Source: UBA1845 sp002338715 (GTDB lineage: Bacteria > Planctomycetota > Phycisphaerae > UBA1845). Taken from it: 64,000 nt of DNA. Where the stretch lies: the NCBI GenBank assembly GCA_035344155.1, contig DAORAL010000026.1, positions 8,647-72,646 on the forward strand, in the 5' to 3' direction. Shown here in pieces: positions 1 through 6,784 of the stretch (the first letter of the stretch is position 1; each line of letters opens with the position of its first letter). The notes beneath the pieces were generated by a model. It saw only the letters and a list, made by a program, of their open reading frames with translations, made no database searches and was not told the origin of the DNA. The translations under genes and the position numbers were made by a program.

Positions 1-254
1 TGAATCACGGCGCCGGCCGCGTGCTGGGTCGAAAGAATGCGATCCGCACGCTGGACCAGAAGTCGATCAACGAGTCGTTTGACAAGAAGGATATTTTGAC
101 GAATTGCCGGAACTATCCAAAGGACGAATCGCCAGCAGCGTACAAGGATTTCGAAGAGGTCCTGCGCTCGGTGAAGCAAGCCGGACTGGCGTCGGAAGTC
201 GCGCGGCTACATGCGCGGTTTGTGATTAAGGATGCGGATAAGGCGGACGATTGA
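1..254 (+). CDS. rtcB: RtcB RNA ligase, C-terminal fragment (5' end outside window)
   Basis: The reading frame is open from base 3 and reads NHGAGR at once, which is the conserved histidine-containing segment near the end of RtcB. It continues to a typical ending (DESPAAYKDFEEVL, then GLASEVARLHARFVIKD). RtcB is the GTP- and Mn-dependent ligase that joins 2',3'-cyclic phosphate or 3'-phosphate RNA ends to 5'-OH ends. Only about the last 83 residues are visible, so the start and the metal-binding N-terminal part cannot be checked. rtcA at 3560 and the slipin at 5410 support the reading as an RNA-repair locus. The stop is TGA at 252-254. Confidence 0.9.
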   Translation, partial: NHGAGRVLGRKNAIRTLDQKSINESFDKKDILTNCRNYPKDESPAAYKDFEEVLRSVKQAGLASEVARLHARFVIKDADKADD

Positions 255-298
255 GCCCGTACACCGGGTTCGTGATTCTCTTTCCAATGAGATGTAGT

Positions 299-1066
299 AT
301 GAATGACCAAATGATCAAACACGATTGGTATGCACGAATCGAGCATATCCTCTGCGAGGCAATGTCTGCCGCAATAGCAATTAATGGCTCTGCAGGGGAC
401 GAAGCGATAAAAGCGCTGGTGGTTCACATTCAAAACAACTGGACCGCGTTACGTTTCATCCACGAGGGGGCTCAGGCATCGGGCCGCGAGATAGCTGTCG
501 CGAATCCAGCAGTTGCACTCATTCGATGCATGTATGATGCGCTTTTGCAGGCGCTTTACATTGCGCACGATTCCGAGAGACGCGATGCATTAGGCGAAGA
601 CTACTTGGACTACGCGTACATTCGTGAATACAAAGATATGCAATTGATCATAAACGGTTCAGACTCATTGTCGAAGCGGCTGGCTAATTCGCCACTTAGA
701 ATTGCACGTGAACCTGAAATCAGGGCGAATTACGCAAAGCACAAATCACGGTATCTAGCGGGCGAAAAGGGGGTTCGTGACAAGTGGTACGAGGCACGCA
801 ATCTCTGGGAAATCGCTTCGCTAGTTGGAAAGTCAAGCGAGTATGGTTGGTACTGCACATTGTCGAACGGTTCTATACATGCTGACTCGCGAGTCGTGCA
901 GCACGGACCTAGGTTGTATTTCAGCGGGGAATTGTATCCCATCGCCGCGAATGTTGCATGTCAGGCGATCAAGCTCTTGACGAAGGAACTCGATATCCAA
1001 CTCTCGAAAGAGAATGCGGATCTCCTCAACTTGCTTGCTAAGGATTTCTGCAACTTCTATGAATAG
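299..1066 (+). CDS. DUF5677-like alpha-helical protein, accessory gene in the rtc locus
   Basis: A 255-residue protein, starting at ATG 299 (ATG 287 is an alternative; neither has a clear ribosome binding site). It appears wholly helical. The central block around residues 65-95 (AVALIRCMYDALLQALYIA) and the late block SNGSIHADSRV resemble the DUF5677 family, which is often found in accessory and defence neighbourhoods. No enzymatic motif is obvious. Its base composition is slightly more AT-rich than rtcA. It overlaps the next gene by 8 bases, so the two are probably co-expressed. It sits 44 bases after rtcB and separates rtcB from the rest of the locus. The family assignment is from memory of the motif pattern and is tentative. 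Confidence 0.6.
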   Translation: MNDQMIKHDWYARIEHILCEAMSAAIAINGSAGDEAIKALVVHIQNNWTALRFIHEGAQASGREIAVANPAVALIRCMYDALLQALYIAHDSERRDALGEDYLDYAYIREYKDMQLIINGSDSLSKRLANSPLRIAREPEIRANYAKHKSRYLAGEKGVRDKWYEARNLWEIASLVGKSSEYGWYCTLSNGSIHADSRVVQHGPRLYFSGELYPIAANVACQAIKLLTKELDIQLSKENADLLNLLAKDFCNFYE

Positions 1067-1496
1067 TCAGGTCGATGACCCGACCTACGGTGTGCTTATG
1101 GGTGGTTCTATTCGAATTCAATGCAAGCGTTGCGGGCAGGTTTTGTCCGGCGTGCTTGTTGAGCTTACGGATTATGATGCGCTCAACTTTGAAGACGACG
1201 AGCCGCTTATGGATGTTGGCGTCTATTGTCGCAGCGAGTTGATTGTCTCGGAGGAATCGTTCTTCAGGGCTCAGCCTGATGAGATTCTTGTTTATCGAAA
1301 GTCGCTGATCGACATGGTTGAAGGTGGGCCGCGGGTTGGTTGTTGCGGGCCTGGCGATGGGAAGTGGAATCTGTTTTGTCAGAAGAAACACCGCATCGGG
1401 ATTGAGATGGCCGACTGCTACATGCCGCACTTCGTCCGCGTGCCGCTGAATCGCGTGAAGTTGATTGCGGTCGAAGGCGAAACGTCGGCATCGTGA
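1059..1496 (+). CDS. Small cysteine-rich (zinc-ribbon-like) hypothetical protein
   Basis: A 145-residue protein. The ATG at 1059 overlaps the preceding stop (1064-1066); a later in-frame ATG at 1098 is possible. An N-terminal CKRCG knuckle near residue 24 is followed about 70 residues later by GCCGPGDGKWNLFC and then by MADCYMPHF. Spaced cysteines and a DC(W/Y)xxHF signature suggest a metal-binding fold seen in small standalone bacterial proteins. No catalytic function can be assigned. Overlap with the DUF5677-like gene suggests a two-gene cassette, possibly effector and partner, inserted between rtcB and the rest of the locus. That role is inference. Confidence 0.6.
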   Translation: MNSQVDDPTYGVLMGGSIRIQCKRCGQVLSGVLVELTDYDALNFEDDEPLMDVGVYCRSELIVSEESFFRAQPDEILVYRKSLIDMVEGGPRVGCCGPGDGKWNLFCQKKHRIGIEMADCYMPHFVRVPLNRVKLIAVEGETSAS

Positions 1497-1684
1497 ACCG
1501 GAATGCGAGTGAATTGGAGAAAGTGATACCGAACAACATGTTTTGCAACAATCGAGGCTTGCAATTGCGATTTCGTAAGGTAGACTTCTGCACCGTCGTA
1601 GCCCGAAATGGGCGAAATTCGCTATAAAGACGGTATGAAACGGTTTATTAGTTTGTTTGCAGAAGTGCAGGGCGTGGGCCCTGT

Positions 1685-1900
1685 GTGAGTGAAGGCAGCA
1701 GAATGCTCGTAAGTCTACATCACAAATTGCAATTGTCCGACACGCGTTGCAGCGAATCGTCGCATGGCAATATGTTTGGCGGCCAGATGTTTGATGGCAT
1801 GGCGTTTAATAACGTCATGACTGAAAACTTCGGTTGCCCGATGCACGAATACGCGCAATTGTCAGGACACACGCCACCGTTTAGGGATTCAGGTCCGTAA
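1685..1900 (+). CDS. Possible small ORF before a terminator (doubtful)
   Basis: A 71-codon frame with a GTG start and no convincing ribosome binding site. Its protein is Met-, His- and Gly-rich (NMFGGQMFDGMAFNNV) and matches nothing I recognise. The only argument in favour is that it ends 25 bases before a strong intrinsic terminator at 1926-1965, so the region is transcribed. It could equally be untranslated RNA. The preceding 1497-1684 stretch shows no gene; a TATAAA at 1623-1628 could be a -10 box but lacks a -35 partner. Confidence 0.22.
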   Translation: MSEGSRMLVSLHHKLQLSDTRCSESSHGNMFGGQMFDGMAFNNVMTENFGCPMHEYAQLSGHTPPFRDSGP

Positions 1901-1925
1901 CCGCATTATTTGATACGGTTTCCAA

Positions 1926-1965
1926 GCCTCGAAGACCCAAACACGGCGTCTTCGAGGCTTTTTTT
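1926..1965 (+). terminator. Rho-independent terminator
   Basis: Perfect 11-bp stem GCCTCGAAGAC (1926-1936) with GTCTTCGAGGC (1948-1958), an 11-base loop, and seven consecutive T (1959-1965). It ends the rtcB-side transcript, so the genes from 2185 onward probably use their own promoter. Confidence 0.9.
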
Positions 1966-2068
1966 GTAGGCAAAGTTGGCCGCACAGGGCGGCGGCGTGC
2001 CTCATGCGGAGACATTATGCGCGGACTTGCTCGTAGAGCGTTGTCCGCTTGCAGAAGGGAGTATCGCA

Positions 2069-2119
2069 ATGCTGAGTAACGAAACCAACGCATTCCAAAA
2101 CGGAAACGTGAACGGTTGA
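2069..2119 (+). CDS. Possible 16-codon Asn-rich leader peptide
   Basis: ATG at 2069 is preceded by AGAAGGGAG at a suitable distance. It encodes MLSNETNAFQNGNVNG and then TGA; five of the 16 residues are asparagine. It lies 65 bases upstream of the conserved gene at 2185 and just after the terminator. This could be an attenuation-type leader or chance. The rest of 1966-2184 holds no other recognisable gene. Confidence 0.25.
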   Translation: MLSNETNAFQNGNVNG

Positions 2120-2184
2120 TTCTCGCTACGGTCGAGACTCATCGATCGAATTTAGAGAAATAACTTCCTGAGAAAGGGAAGATC

Positions 2185-2991
2185 ATGAACACTGAGATTA
2201 TGCGGCGGCACTTTGAAAAGATGGGTGCCCGCCTGAAGATCAAGCGCGGGGTCGAGCAACCTCGATTTGCCTCGCCCCGTTCGATCGCCGTCGATATTCG
2301 GCGGGATCGAGACGGTGAGTACTTTCAGATCAACGTAGAACCCGGCGCAGTCGAGTTGCACGTTGAAAATGTTCGGCCCAAGGATCGGCATCTGCTGTTG
2401 CTCGCTCGGCTGACCAAGGAAGATCGCAAGGATAAGTTTCTTTGCGGGCATGACGAGCGGGCATGGTTTGTGGCGGCGGTTCCATCGACGCGAGGCGTTT
2501 CGAGCGTCTCGACTGCGATGGAGGCATTGAAGCCGCCCGTGGTTCGTCGCGTGCAAGATGCCATCGAGTTGCGTCAGCGCGATCGAAATCGTCGGCGCAA
2601 CGAGGCTTTCATCCGGCAAGGGGAGTGGTTTTTCATTCCCGCGCCGGGCTTCGAACCGCGAGGAGCCGTACACCGGAATGAGCCGCTTCAACGTGGTGCC
2701 GGCAATCCGCACATGTGTGCGTACCTGTGTCGCGCCGGTGGTGAAACGGTTTATGTGCACGACCGAGCCCCCAACGGGTTGACTGAAGCGGAACGGATGA
2801 AGCTCTTTCGTCAGAACCCGGATGCACGCAATTTGCAATGGCGGGTGATGACCCGTGGTGCAAGAGTATATGCGAAGGGAGCAGTTCGGCATGCGGATCA
2901 TGCAACGATCTCATTGCCTTGCTGGCATCTGGTGGTGCTGAATACGGAAACAGATGCACCCGCGATGCGACACGTTGCCTTCCTGGATTGA
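2185..2991 (+). CDS. Conserved protein of unknown function in the RNA-repair locus
   Basis: A 268-residue protein with a good ribosome binding site (AAAGGGAAG) before ATG 2185. It is basic and arginine-rich, with no signal peptide or membrane segment. Residues 35-55 contain a beta-rich DIRRDRDGEYFQINV block. The middle has GEWFFIPAPGFEP and a GNPHMCAYLCRAGG segment, and the C-terminal part has ARVYAKGAVRHADHATI. I do not recognise a named family. The charge and the position between RtcB and RtcA suggest an RNA- or nucleotide-handling partner, but this is context only. A 72-base gap leads to the methyltransferase gene. Confidence 0.7.
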   Translation: MNTEIMRRHFEKMGARLKIKRGVEQPRFASPRSIAVDIRRDRDGEYFQINVEPGAVELHVENVRPKDRHLLLLARLTKEDRKDKFLCGHDERAWFVAAVPSTRGVSSVSTAMEALKPPVVRRVQDAIELRQRDRNRRRNEAFIRQGEWFFIPAPGFEPRGAVHRNEPLQRGAGNPHMCAYLCRAGGETVYVHDRAPNGLTEAERMKLFRQNPDARNLQWRVMTRGARVYAKGAVRHADHATISLPCWHLVVLNTETDAPAMRHVAFLD

Positions 2992-3063
2992 TGCCTGACC
3001 GGTCCCCCGTACCGATTGGTGCGGGGGGCCACACTCAGGCTTGAGCGGAAAGGAGTATTGGTC

Positions 3064-3573
3064 ATGGAAGAACGACATGAAAACGAGCAGTACTTCTTTG
3101 CGCCCCGGACTGTCGCCGATGTTTGCGACGTATTGGATGGGTTTGAGCGTTTGTGTGTTCTTTGTGCACCGATGGTTGGTGCGGAACTTGAGCGGCGCGG
3201 GCGGAATGATGTGACGCTCGATGTTGATGAACGGTTTGCGTCGTTGAAGAGTTTTAGGAAATGGGATTTGTTCAGGCCGCAGCGGATTGAAACGAAATTT
3301 GACGTCATTTTTTGCGATCCGCCGTTTTTTAATGCATCGCTCAGTCAGTTGTTTAGGGCGTTTCGGATGTTGGCCCATTTTGATTTTGGGCAGAAGATGG
3401 CATTGAGCTATTTGAAACGTCGCGAGGATGCGGTGCTGGGTACGTTCGCTCCGTTCGGACTTAAACCGACCGGGTTCTGTCCGGCGTATCAGACGGTGCA
3501 GAAGTGTGAGCGAAACGACATCGAGGTTTATGCGAATTTCGCGTTCGCAGGTGAGTGTGATGATAACAATTGA
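3064..3573 (+). CDS. Putative N6-adenine-type methyltransferase (DPPF motif)
   Basis: A 169-residue protein starting at ATG 3064, eight bases after an AAAGGAG ribosome binding site. Residues around 80-90 read FDVIFCDPPFF, the [DNS]PP[FY] catalytic motif of N6-adenine and related amino-methyltransferases, in the layout of the small EEF1AKMT1/N6-Mlase family. It lacks a full classical AdoMet motif I, which is usual for that family. Whether it acts on RNA, DNA or protein lysine cannot be told from sequence. It overlaps the rtcA start by 14 bases, so the two are translationally coupled and an RNA-repair role is plausible. Confidence 0.65.
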   Translation: MEERHENEQYFFAPRTVADVCDVLDGFERLCVLCAPMVGAELERRGRNDVTLDVDERFASLKSFRKWDLFRPQRIETKFDVIFCDPPFFNASLSQLFRAFRMLAHFDFGQKMALSYLKRREDAVLGTFAPFGLKPTGFCPAYQTVQKCERNDIEVYANFAFAGECDDNN

Positions 3574-4576
3574 CGGATCATTTGGAGAAGGTGGCGGGCA
3601 GATCTTGCGGTCTTCCTTGGCGCTTTCGATTGTGACGGGTTCGCCGGTTCGGATTGAGAACATTCGCGCTGGTCGGGCAAAGCCGGGTTTGATGCGGCAG
3701 CACCTGACGGCTGTCCGAGCCGCGGCTGATGTTTCGCGGGCTGATGTGACCGGTGATGAAATCGGTTCGACAACGTTGGAATTCGTTCCGGGTGATGTGG
3801 TTGGTGGCGACTATACGTTCAGCATCGGGACGGCTGGCAGCACGACATTGGTATTGCAAACCGTGCTGCTTCCGTTGGCGTTGGCGAAGACGTCGTCGCG
3901 ATTGGTACTTGAAGGTGGGACGCACAATCCATATGCACCGCCGTTTGACTTTCTGGTGCGAGCGTATCTGCCGCTATTGCGGCGAATGGGTTTGAACGTG
4001 GATGCGCGGTTGGAGCGGGCTGGGTTTTATCCGGCTGGGGGCGGCCGAGCGGTGGTGGAGATCGAGCCAGCCGCCGGTTGGAACGAGCTTTCAATTCTGT
4101 CGCGTGGTGAGTTGAAGCGTCGGGGTGTGATGGCTGTGGTGTCGAATTTGTCGCGGTCGATCGGTGAGCGCGAGTTGAAAGTCGCGCGGCGGCACCTTGG
4201 TTGGAATGATGATGAGTTTGGCGTTGTCGAGGTCGAGCGATCGGTTGGGCCGGGCAACGTGGTGACGATCGAGGTGGCGTATGAAAACGTGACCGAGATG
4301 TTCACCGGGTTTGGCGCGGTCGGGCGAAGTGCCGAGTCGGTTGCGCACCATGCGGTGCAGCAGTGTCAGCGGTATCTCAAGGGTGATGCGCCGGTGGGCG
4401 AGTATCTCACGGATCAGTTGATGCTGCCGATGGCCGTCGCCGGGTCGGGTTCGTTTCGCTCGACGGGATTGTCATTGCACGCCCAGACGCATGTGGAACT
4501 CATCCATAGGTTTCTGGATGTGCGGATTGAAACGGAGAAGTCCGACGGTGGGGATGTGACGCTGTCGATTGTGTGA
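3560..4576 (+). CDS. rtcA: RNA 3'-terminal phosphate cyclase
   Basis: A 338-residue protein, the normal length for RtcA. The start is taken at ATG 3560, inside the end of the methyltransferase gene; GTG 3557 is adjacent. The N-terminus DGSFGEGGGQILRSSLALS is the family signature, followed by RAGRAKPGL and QHLTAV. The C-terminal histidine motif (LHAQTHVELI) contains the residue that is adenylylated. RtcA converts RNA 3'-phosphate ends to 2',3'-cyclic phosphate using ATP, producing the substrate that RtcB seals. This gives the locus both a phosphate cyclase and a ligase. Confidence 0.96.
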   Translation: MITIDGSFGEGGGQILRSSLALSIVTGSPVRIENIRAGRAKPGLMRQHLTAVRAAADVSRADVTGDEIGSTTLEFVPGDVVGGDYTFSIGTAGSTTLVLQTVLLPLALAKTSSRLVLEGGTHNPYAPPFDFLVRAYLPLLRRMGLNVDARLERAGFYPAGGGRAVVEIEPAAGWNELSILSRGELKRRGVMAVVSNLSRSIGERELKVARRHLGWNDDEFGVVEVERSVGPGNVVTIEVAYENVTEMFTGFGAVGRSAESVAHHAVQQCQRYLKGDAPVGEYLTDQLMLPMAVAGSGSFRSTGLSLHAQTHVELIHRFLDVRIETEKSDGGDVTLSIV

Positions 4577-4599
4577 GTGCTCGGCGGGCGCGCCTTGGT

Positions 4600-4674
4600 G
4601 TGCCACTGCTCTGTGAGCAGTGCATGCGGCGCGCACGTCATCGAACGTCAGCACTGCTCACAGAGCAGTGGCAC
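4600..4674. repeat. Long inverted repeat (24-bp perfect arms)
   Basis: Arms 4600-4623 and 4651-4674 are exact reverse complements around a 27-base loop. Each arm starts or ends with GTGCCACTGCTCTGTGAGCA or its complement. It resembles the dispersed palindromic elements common in planctomycete-type intergenic regions. It may also end the rtcA transcript, although no T-tract follows. Confidence 0.85.
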
Positions 4675-4776
4675 GTTTGAAATGTTTAGGGTTTGACCGG
4701 TGTTGTGCCAGCGGCGCGCTTTGCATCCGTTGGATTTGTAGGGGCGTGTTCCGTGAACGGCATCGGAAGCGATATC

Positions 4777-4861
4777 GGTTTCTGGATGCTCGGTGGACGA
4801 GCGCAGATTTGAAGGATCTGTTGTCAAAATGGCAACGCAGGTTCGATTCCTGCCCAGACCA
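4777..4861 (+). tRNA. tRNA-like RNA, GAA anticodon loop with long variable arm and bulged acceptor stem
   Basis: The D-stem is GCTC/GAGC (4788-4791 with 4799-4802). A perfect 5-bp anticodon stem CAGAT/ATCTG encloses TTGAAGG (4809-4815), giving a Phe-type GAA at 34-36 but a purine at 38. A class II variable arm (4821-4836, TTGTC/GGCAA) follows. The T-arm is canonical (GCAGG, TTCGATT, CCTGC). The 3' acceptor strand CCAGACC (4854-4860) pairs with GG...TCTGG only if two T residues (4779-4780) are bulged. A73 follows and CCA is not encoded. GAA with a long variable arm fits no normal isotype, so this is probably a mimic or a decayed gene rather than a working tRNA-Phe. Confidence 0.75.
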
Positions 4862-4862
4862 C

Positions 4863-4933
4863 ACTAGGGTAGCTCATTGGTAGAGCACACGATTCTAACC
4901 GTGATGTAGCGGGTTCAAATCCCGTCCCTGCGA
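4863..4933 (+). tRNA. tRNA-like RNA abutting the previous one, with aberrant acceptor and anticodon stems
   Basis: TA at positions 8-9, D-stem GCTC/GAGC (4872-4875 with 4883-4886) and T-arm GCGGG, TTCAAAT, CCCGT (4909-4925) are canonical. The anticodon stem has only four pairs (CACG/CGTG, 4888-4891 with 4900-4903) around an 8-base ATTCTAAC, so the anticodon is ambiguous (TCT or CTA). The acceptor 5' strand ACTAGGG pairs with CCCTGCG at five positions only; the two outermost pairs are mismatched. It starts one base after the discriminator of the first element. Normal RNase P processing and CCA addition would be doubtful. The identity is left open. Confidence 0.65.
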
Positions 4934-4934
4934 A

Positions 4935-5071
4935 GGCGGCTCAAGTGCCGCCCCTGAGACGCAAGTTGTGGGAGTGATCCAACGTGAAGTCAGCCGGCAG
5001 TTGACCGCTTTGGCGCGGCGTATCGCGCCGGGCGGAATCATGCGGTTTCGATCGCATGTTCAACTGTCGGC
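4935..5071 (+). ncRNA. Predicted structured RNA: hairpin plus three-way junction
   Basis: Just after the second tRNA-like element is a GGCGGC/GCCGCC hairpin (4935-4940 with 4947-4952). A 12-bp helix then closes 4993-5004 on 5060-5071 with one G-T pair. Inside it are two hairpins: GGCGCG/CGCGCC (5012-5017 with 5024-5029) and CATGCG/CGCATG (5039-5044 with 5053-5058). This amount of nested pairing is unlikely in neutral DNA. It may be a separate RNA or the 3' domain of a composite tRNA-like transcript. Strand is assumed from the flanking genes. Confidence 0.5.
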
Positions 5072-5317
5072 ACCGAAGAAGCGGCTTTGTATTCGAGTGG
5101 ATCCCGTTGGGCCTTACTCGTTTACGCCAGCACGCCGGGCAAAGCAGTTCGCCAAGGGCGTGTGGCCGAAACGAGACGGGCTCAGCTCAAGCTCGATTCC
5201 GTCGCAGACGCGGGACCGAGCGGGACGATCACCCTGCACTTGCCTTTGATAGCAAGCGCCGGTTGGTACGGCGAAGGTCATAGTAGTAATGCGTGAATGT
5301 TTGGTAGTAGTAGGTTT
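5072..5317 (+). other. Gene-free stretch between structured RNA and repeat
   Basis: No convincing ORF. Smaller pairings are present: CGAGT/ACTCG (5094-5098 with 5116-5120) around CCC-GTT-GGG, and GACGG/CCGTC (5175-5179 with 5199-5203). They may continue the RNA structure upstream. A promoter for the slipin gene is expected here but I see no clear -35/-10 pair. Confidence 0.4.
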
Positions 5318-5381
5318 GTAGGGTGGGCCGTGCCCACCGCCGTTTGCATGTCGATGACTTGGTGGGCACGGCCCACCCTAC
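5318..5381. repeat. Dispersed palindromic repeat, copy 1
   Basis: Perfect 21-bp arms (5318-5338 and 5361-5381) built on GTAGGGTGGGCCGTGCCCA and its complement, with a 22-base loop. A second copy lies at 36556-36617. This is a non-autonomous intergenic palindrome of the REP/MITE kind, 28 bases before the slipin start. Confidence 0.9.
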
Positions 5382-5409
5382 ATGCAGCGGTAGAAAGTAG
5401 AGGTGTCGT

Positions 5410-6543
5410 ATGTTCGGAGTAACGCGAATCAAGTCGTATGAGAAGGGCTTGCTGTTTCGTCACGGCGACTTCGTGCGACTCCTGGAACCCGGTCAGTACC
5501 GGTTGTGGAGTCGATTGTGGAGCGCGAGTCGCGAGCGCATCGAAGTGGTCAGCACGCTCGAAACCAAATTCGAGCACAAGATTCTCGACCTGTTGGTCAA
5601 GAATCAGGAGATGCGCACCGCGCTGCACATCGTCGAACTCGGCGACCACGAGCGCGGGCTTGTGTGGAAGGATGGCCGCCTCGCGTACATCCTCGGTAAG
5701 GGACGCCATGCGTTCTGGACCGAACCATACAAGATCGAAATCGAAATCTTCGACTCGAATAACCTTCGCCTGGAGCACCCAAAGATCGAATCGGTTGTTT
5801 CGCTCTTTGGTAGTTCGAAGTGGCTCAAGGCCGTCAACGTTGACGAGCACGAAGACGCGCTCTTGATCAAGGACGGAAAGATCATCGAGACGCTCAGCAA
5901 GGGGCGTCACGTCTTCTGGAACAATGTCGGCCAGGTGACGTGGAAGACGATCGACCGTCGCGAGCAGGTGGCCGACGTCGCCGGTCAGGAAATCATGACC
6001 AAGGACAAGGTCACGTTGCGCGTGAATTTGTTGGTGGCGTACCAGGTTGTTGATTCGTTGCGCGCGGTGACTGTCGTGAGCGATCATGCCCAGGCGCTGT
6101 ATCGTGAAGCGCAGCTGTTCTTACGAGCCGCGGTCGGTACGAGGACGCTTGATGCGTTGCTGGCCGACAAGGAGTCCGTCAGCGGTGAGGTGCGAAGTGC
6201 GCTCGCGATACGGGCGAAGGATTTTGGTGTGGCGATCAAGAGCGTCGGTTTGAAGGATATCATCTTGCCAGGCGAGATGAAGACGATCTTGAACCAGGTC
6301 ATCGAAGCAGAGAAGTCGGCGCAGGCGAACTTGATTCGCAGGCGAGAGGAAACGGCCGCAGCACGCAGCCAAGCCAACACGGCGAAGCTGCTGGCGGAGA
6401 ATCCAACGCTGGCTCGCATGAAGGAACTGGAGCAACTGGCTGAAGTTTTGGCCGGTACGCGATCAACCTTCGTGTTCGGTAACGGTGACCTGTCGAGCCA
6501 AGTGCGCAGCCTCGTCGGTAGCAGGGCCAACGACGATGGCTGA
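5410..6543 (+). CDS. Slipin / SPFH (band 7) membrane-associated protein of RtcB loci
   Basis: A 377-residue protein starting at ATG 5410. The first part has two repeats of a short beta unit (GLLFRHGDFVRLLEPGQYR, then GLVWKDGRLAYILGKGRH and ALLIKDGKIIETLSKGRH). The SPFH/prohibitin core follows (QEIMTKDKVTLRVNLLVAYQV, FGVAIKSVGLKDIILPGEM), then a C-terminal coiled coil rich in EAEKSAQANLIRRREETAAARS. Slipins with this extended N-terminus are known partners of bacterial RtcB systems. The protein probably assembles into a membrane-bound scaffold. No strong N-terminal hydrophobic anchor is visible, so attachment may be peripheral. Confidence 0.85.
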   Translation: MFGVTRIKSYEKGLLFRHGDFVRLLEPGQYRLWSRLWSASRERIEVVSTLETKFEHKILDLLVKNQEMRTALHIVELGDHERGLVWKDGRLAYILGKGRHAFWTEPYKIEIEIFDSNNLRLEHPKIESVVSLFGSSKWLKAVNVDEHEDALLIKDGKIIETLSKGRHVFWNNVGQVTWKTIDRREQVADVAGQEIMTKDKVTLRVNLLVAYQVVDSLRAVTVVSDHAQALYREAQLFLRAAVGTRTLDALLADKESVSGEVRSALAIRAKDFGVAIKSVGLKDIILPGEMKTILNQVIEAEKSAQANLIRRREETAAARSQANTAKLLAENPTLARMKELEQLAEVLAGTRSTFVFGNGDLSSQVRSLVGSRANDDG

Positions 6544-6578
6544 CGCGGAGTAAGTGTGGCCTTTTCTTGAAAACCCGT

Positions 6579-6619
6579 GCCGGTCGGCGCGATGCGATGG
6601 ATGTGTCGCGTCGGCCGGC
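6579..6619 (+). other. 14-bp hairpin immediately upstream of tRNA-His
   Basis: 6579-6592 pairs with 6606-6619 over 14 contiguous positions, 12 Watson-Crick and two G-T, around a 13-base loop. It ends seven bases before the tRNA. It may end the slipin transcript (no T-tract) or form part of a hairpin-tRNA composite RNA. Confidence 0.6.
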
Positions 6620-6626
6620 GCTGATG

Positions 6627-6698
6627 GTGGCTGTAGCTCAACGGCGAGAGCATCGCGCTGTGAACGCGGGGATACGGGTTCGATTCCCGTCGGTCGCC
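6627..6698 (+). tRNA. tRNA-His (anticodon GTG)
   Basis: The acceptor GTGGCTG (6627-6633) pairs with CGGTCGC (6691-6697). D-stem GCTC/GAGC and anticodon stem TCGCG/CGCGG enclose CTGTGAA, giving anticodon GTG. The T-arm is ACGGG, TTCGATT, CCCGT. The base before the gene is G (6626) and the discriminator is C (6698), the G-1:C73 pair that identifies tRNA-His. CCA is not encoded. An 8-bp hairpin (6717-6724 with 6731-6738) follows and may end transcription. Unlike the two upstream tRNA-like elements, this one is fully canonical. Confidence 0.95.
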
Positions 6699-6784
6699 CT
6701 GCTATTTGTCGGAACCGATGCGACATCGTCGTTGCATCGTCAAGTGGTGACGCGGCATTGTCGTCATGAAGCGGCGCGATTGAT

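Noticed and set aside
5175..5203. Possible third tRNA-like T-arm (GACGG ... CCGTC with GATT)
   Set aside because: The loop is far too long for a T-arm and no D- or anticodon arm can be drawn upstream.
4968..5249. 93-codon frame in the gene-free stretch before the slipin
   Set aside because: No ribosome binding site, low-complexity Arg/Ser protein, and it overlaps a predicted structured RNA.
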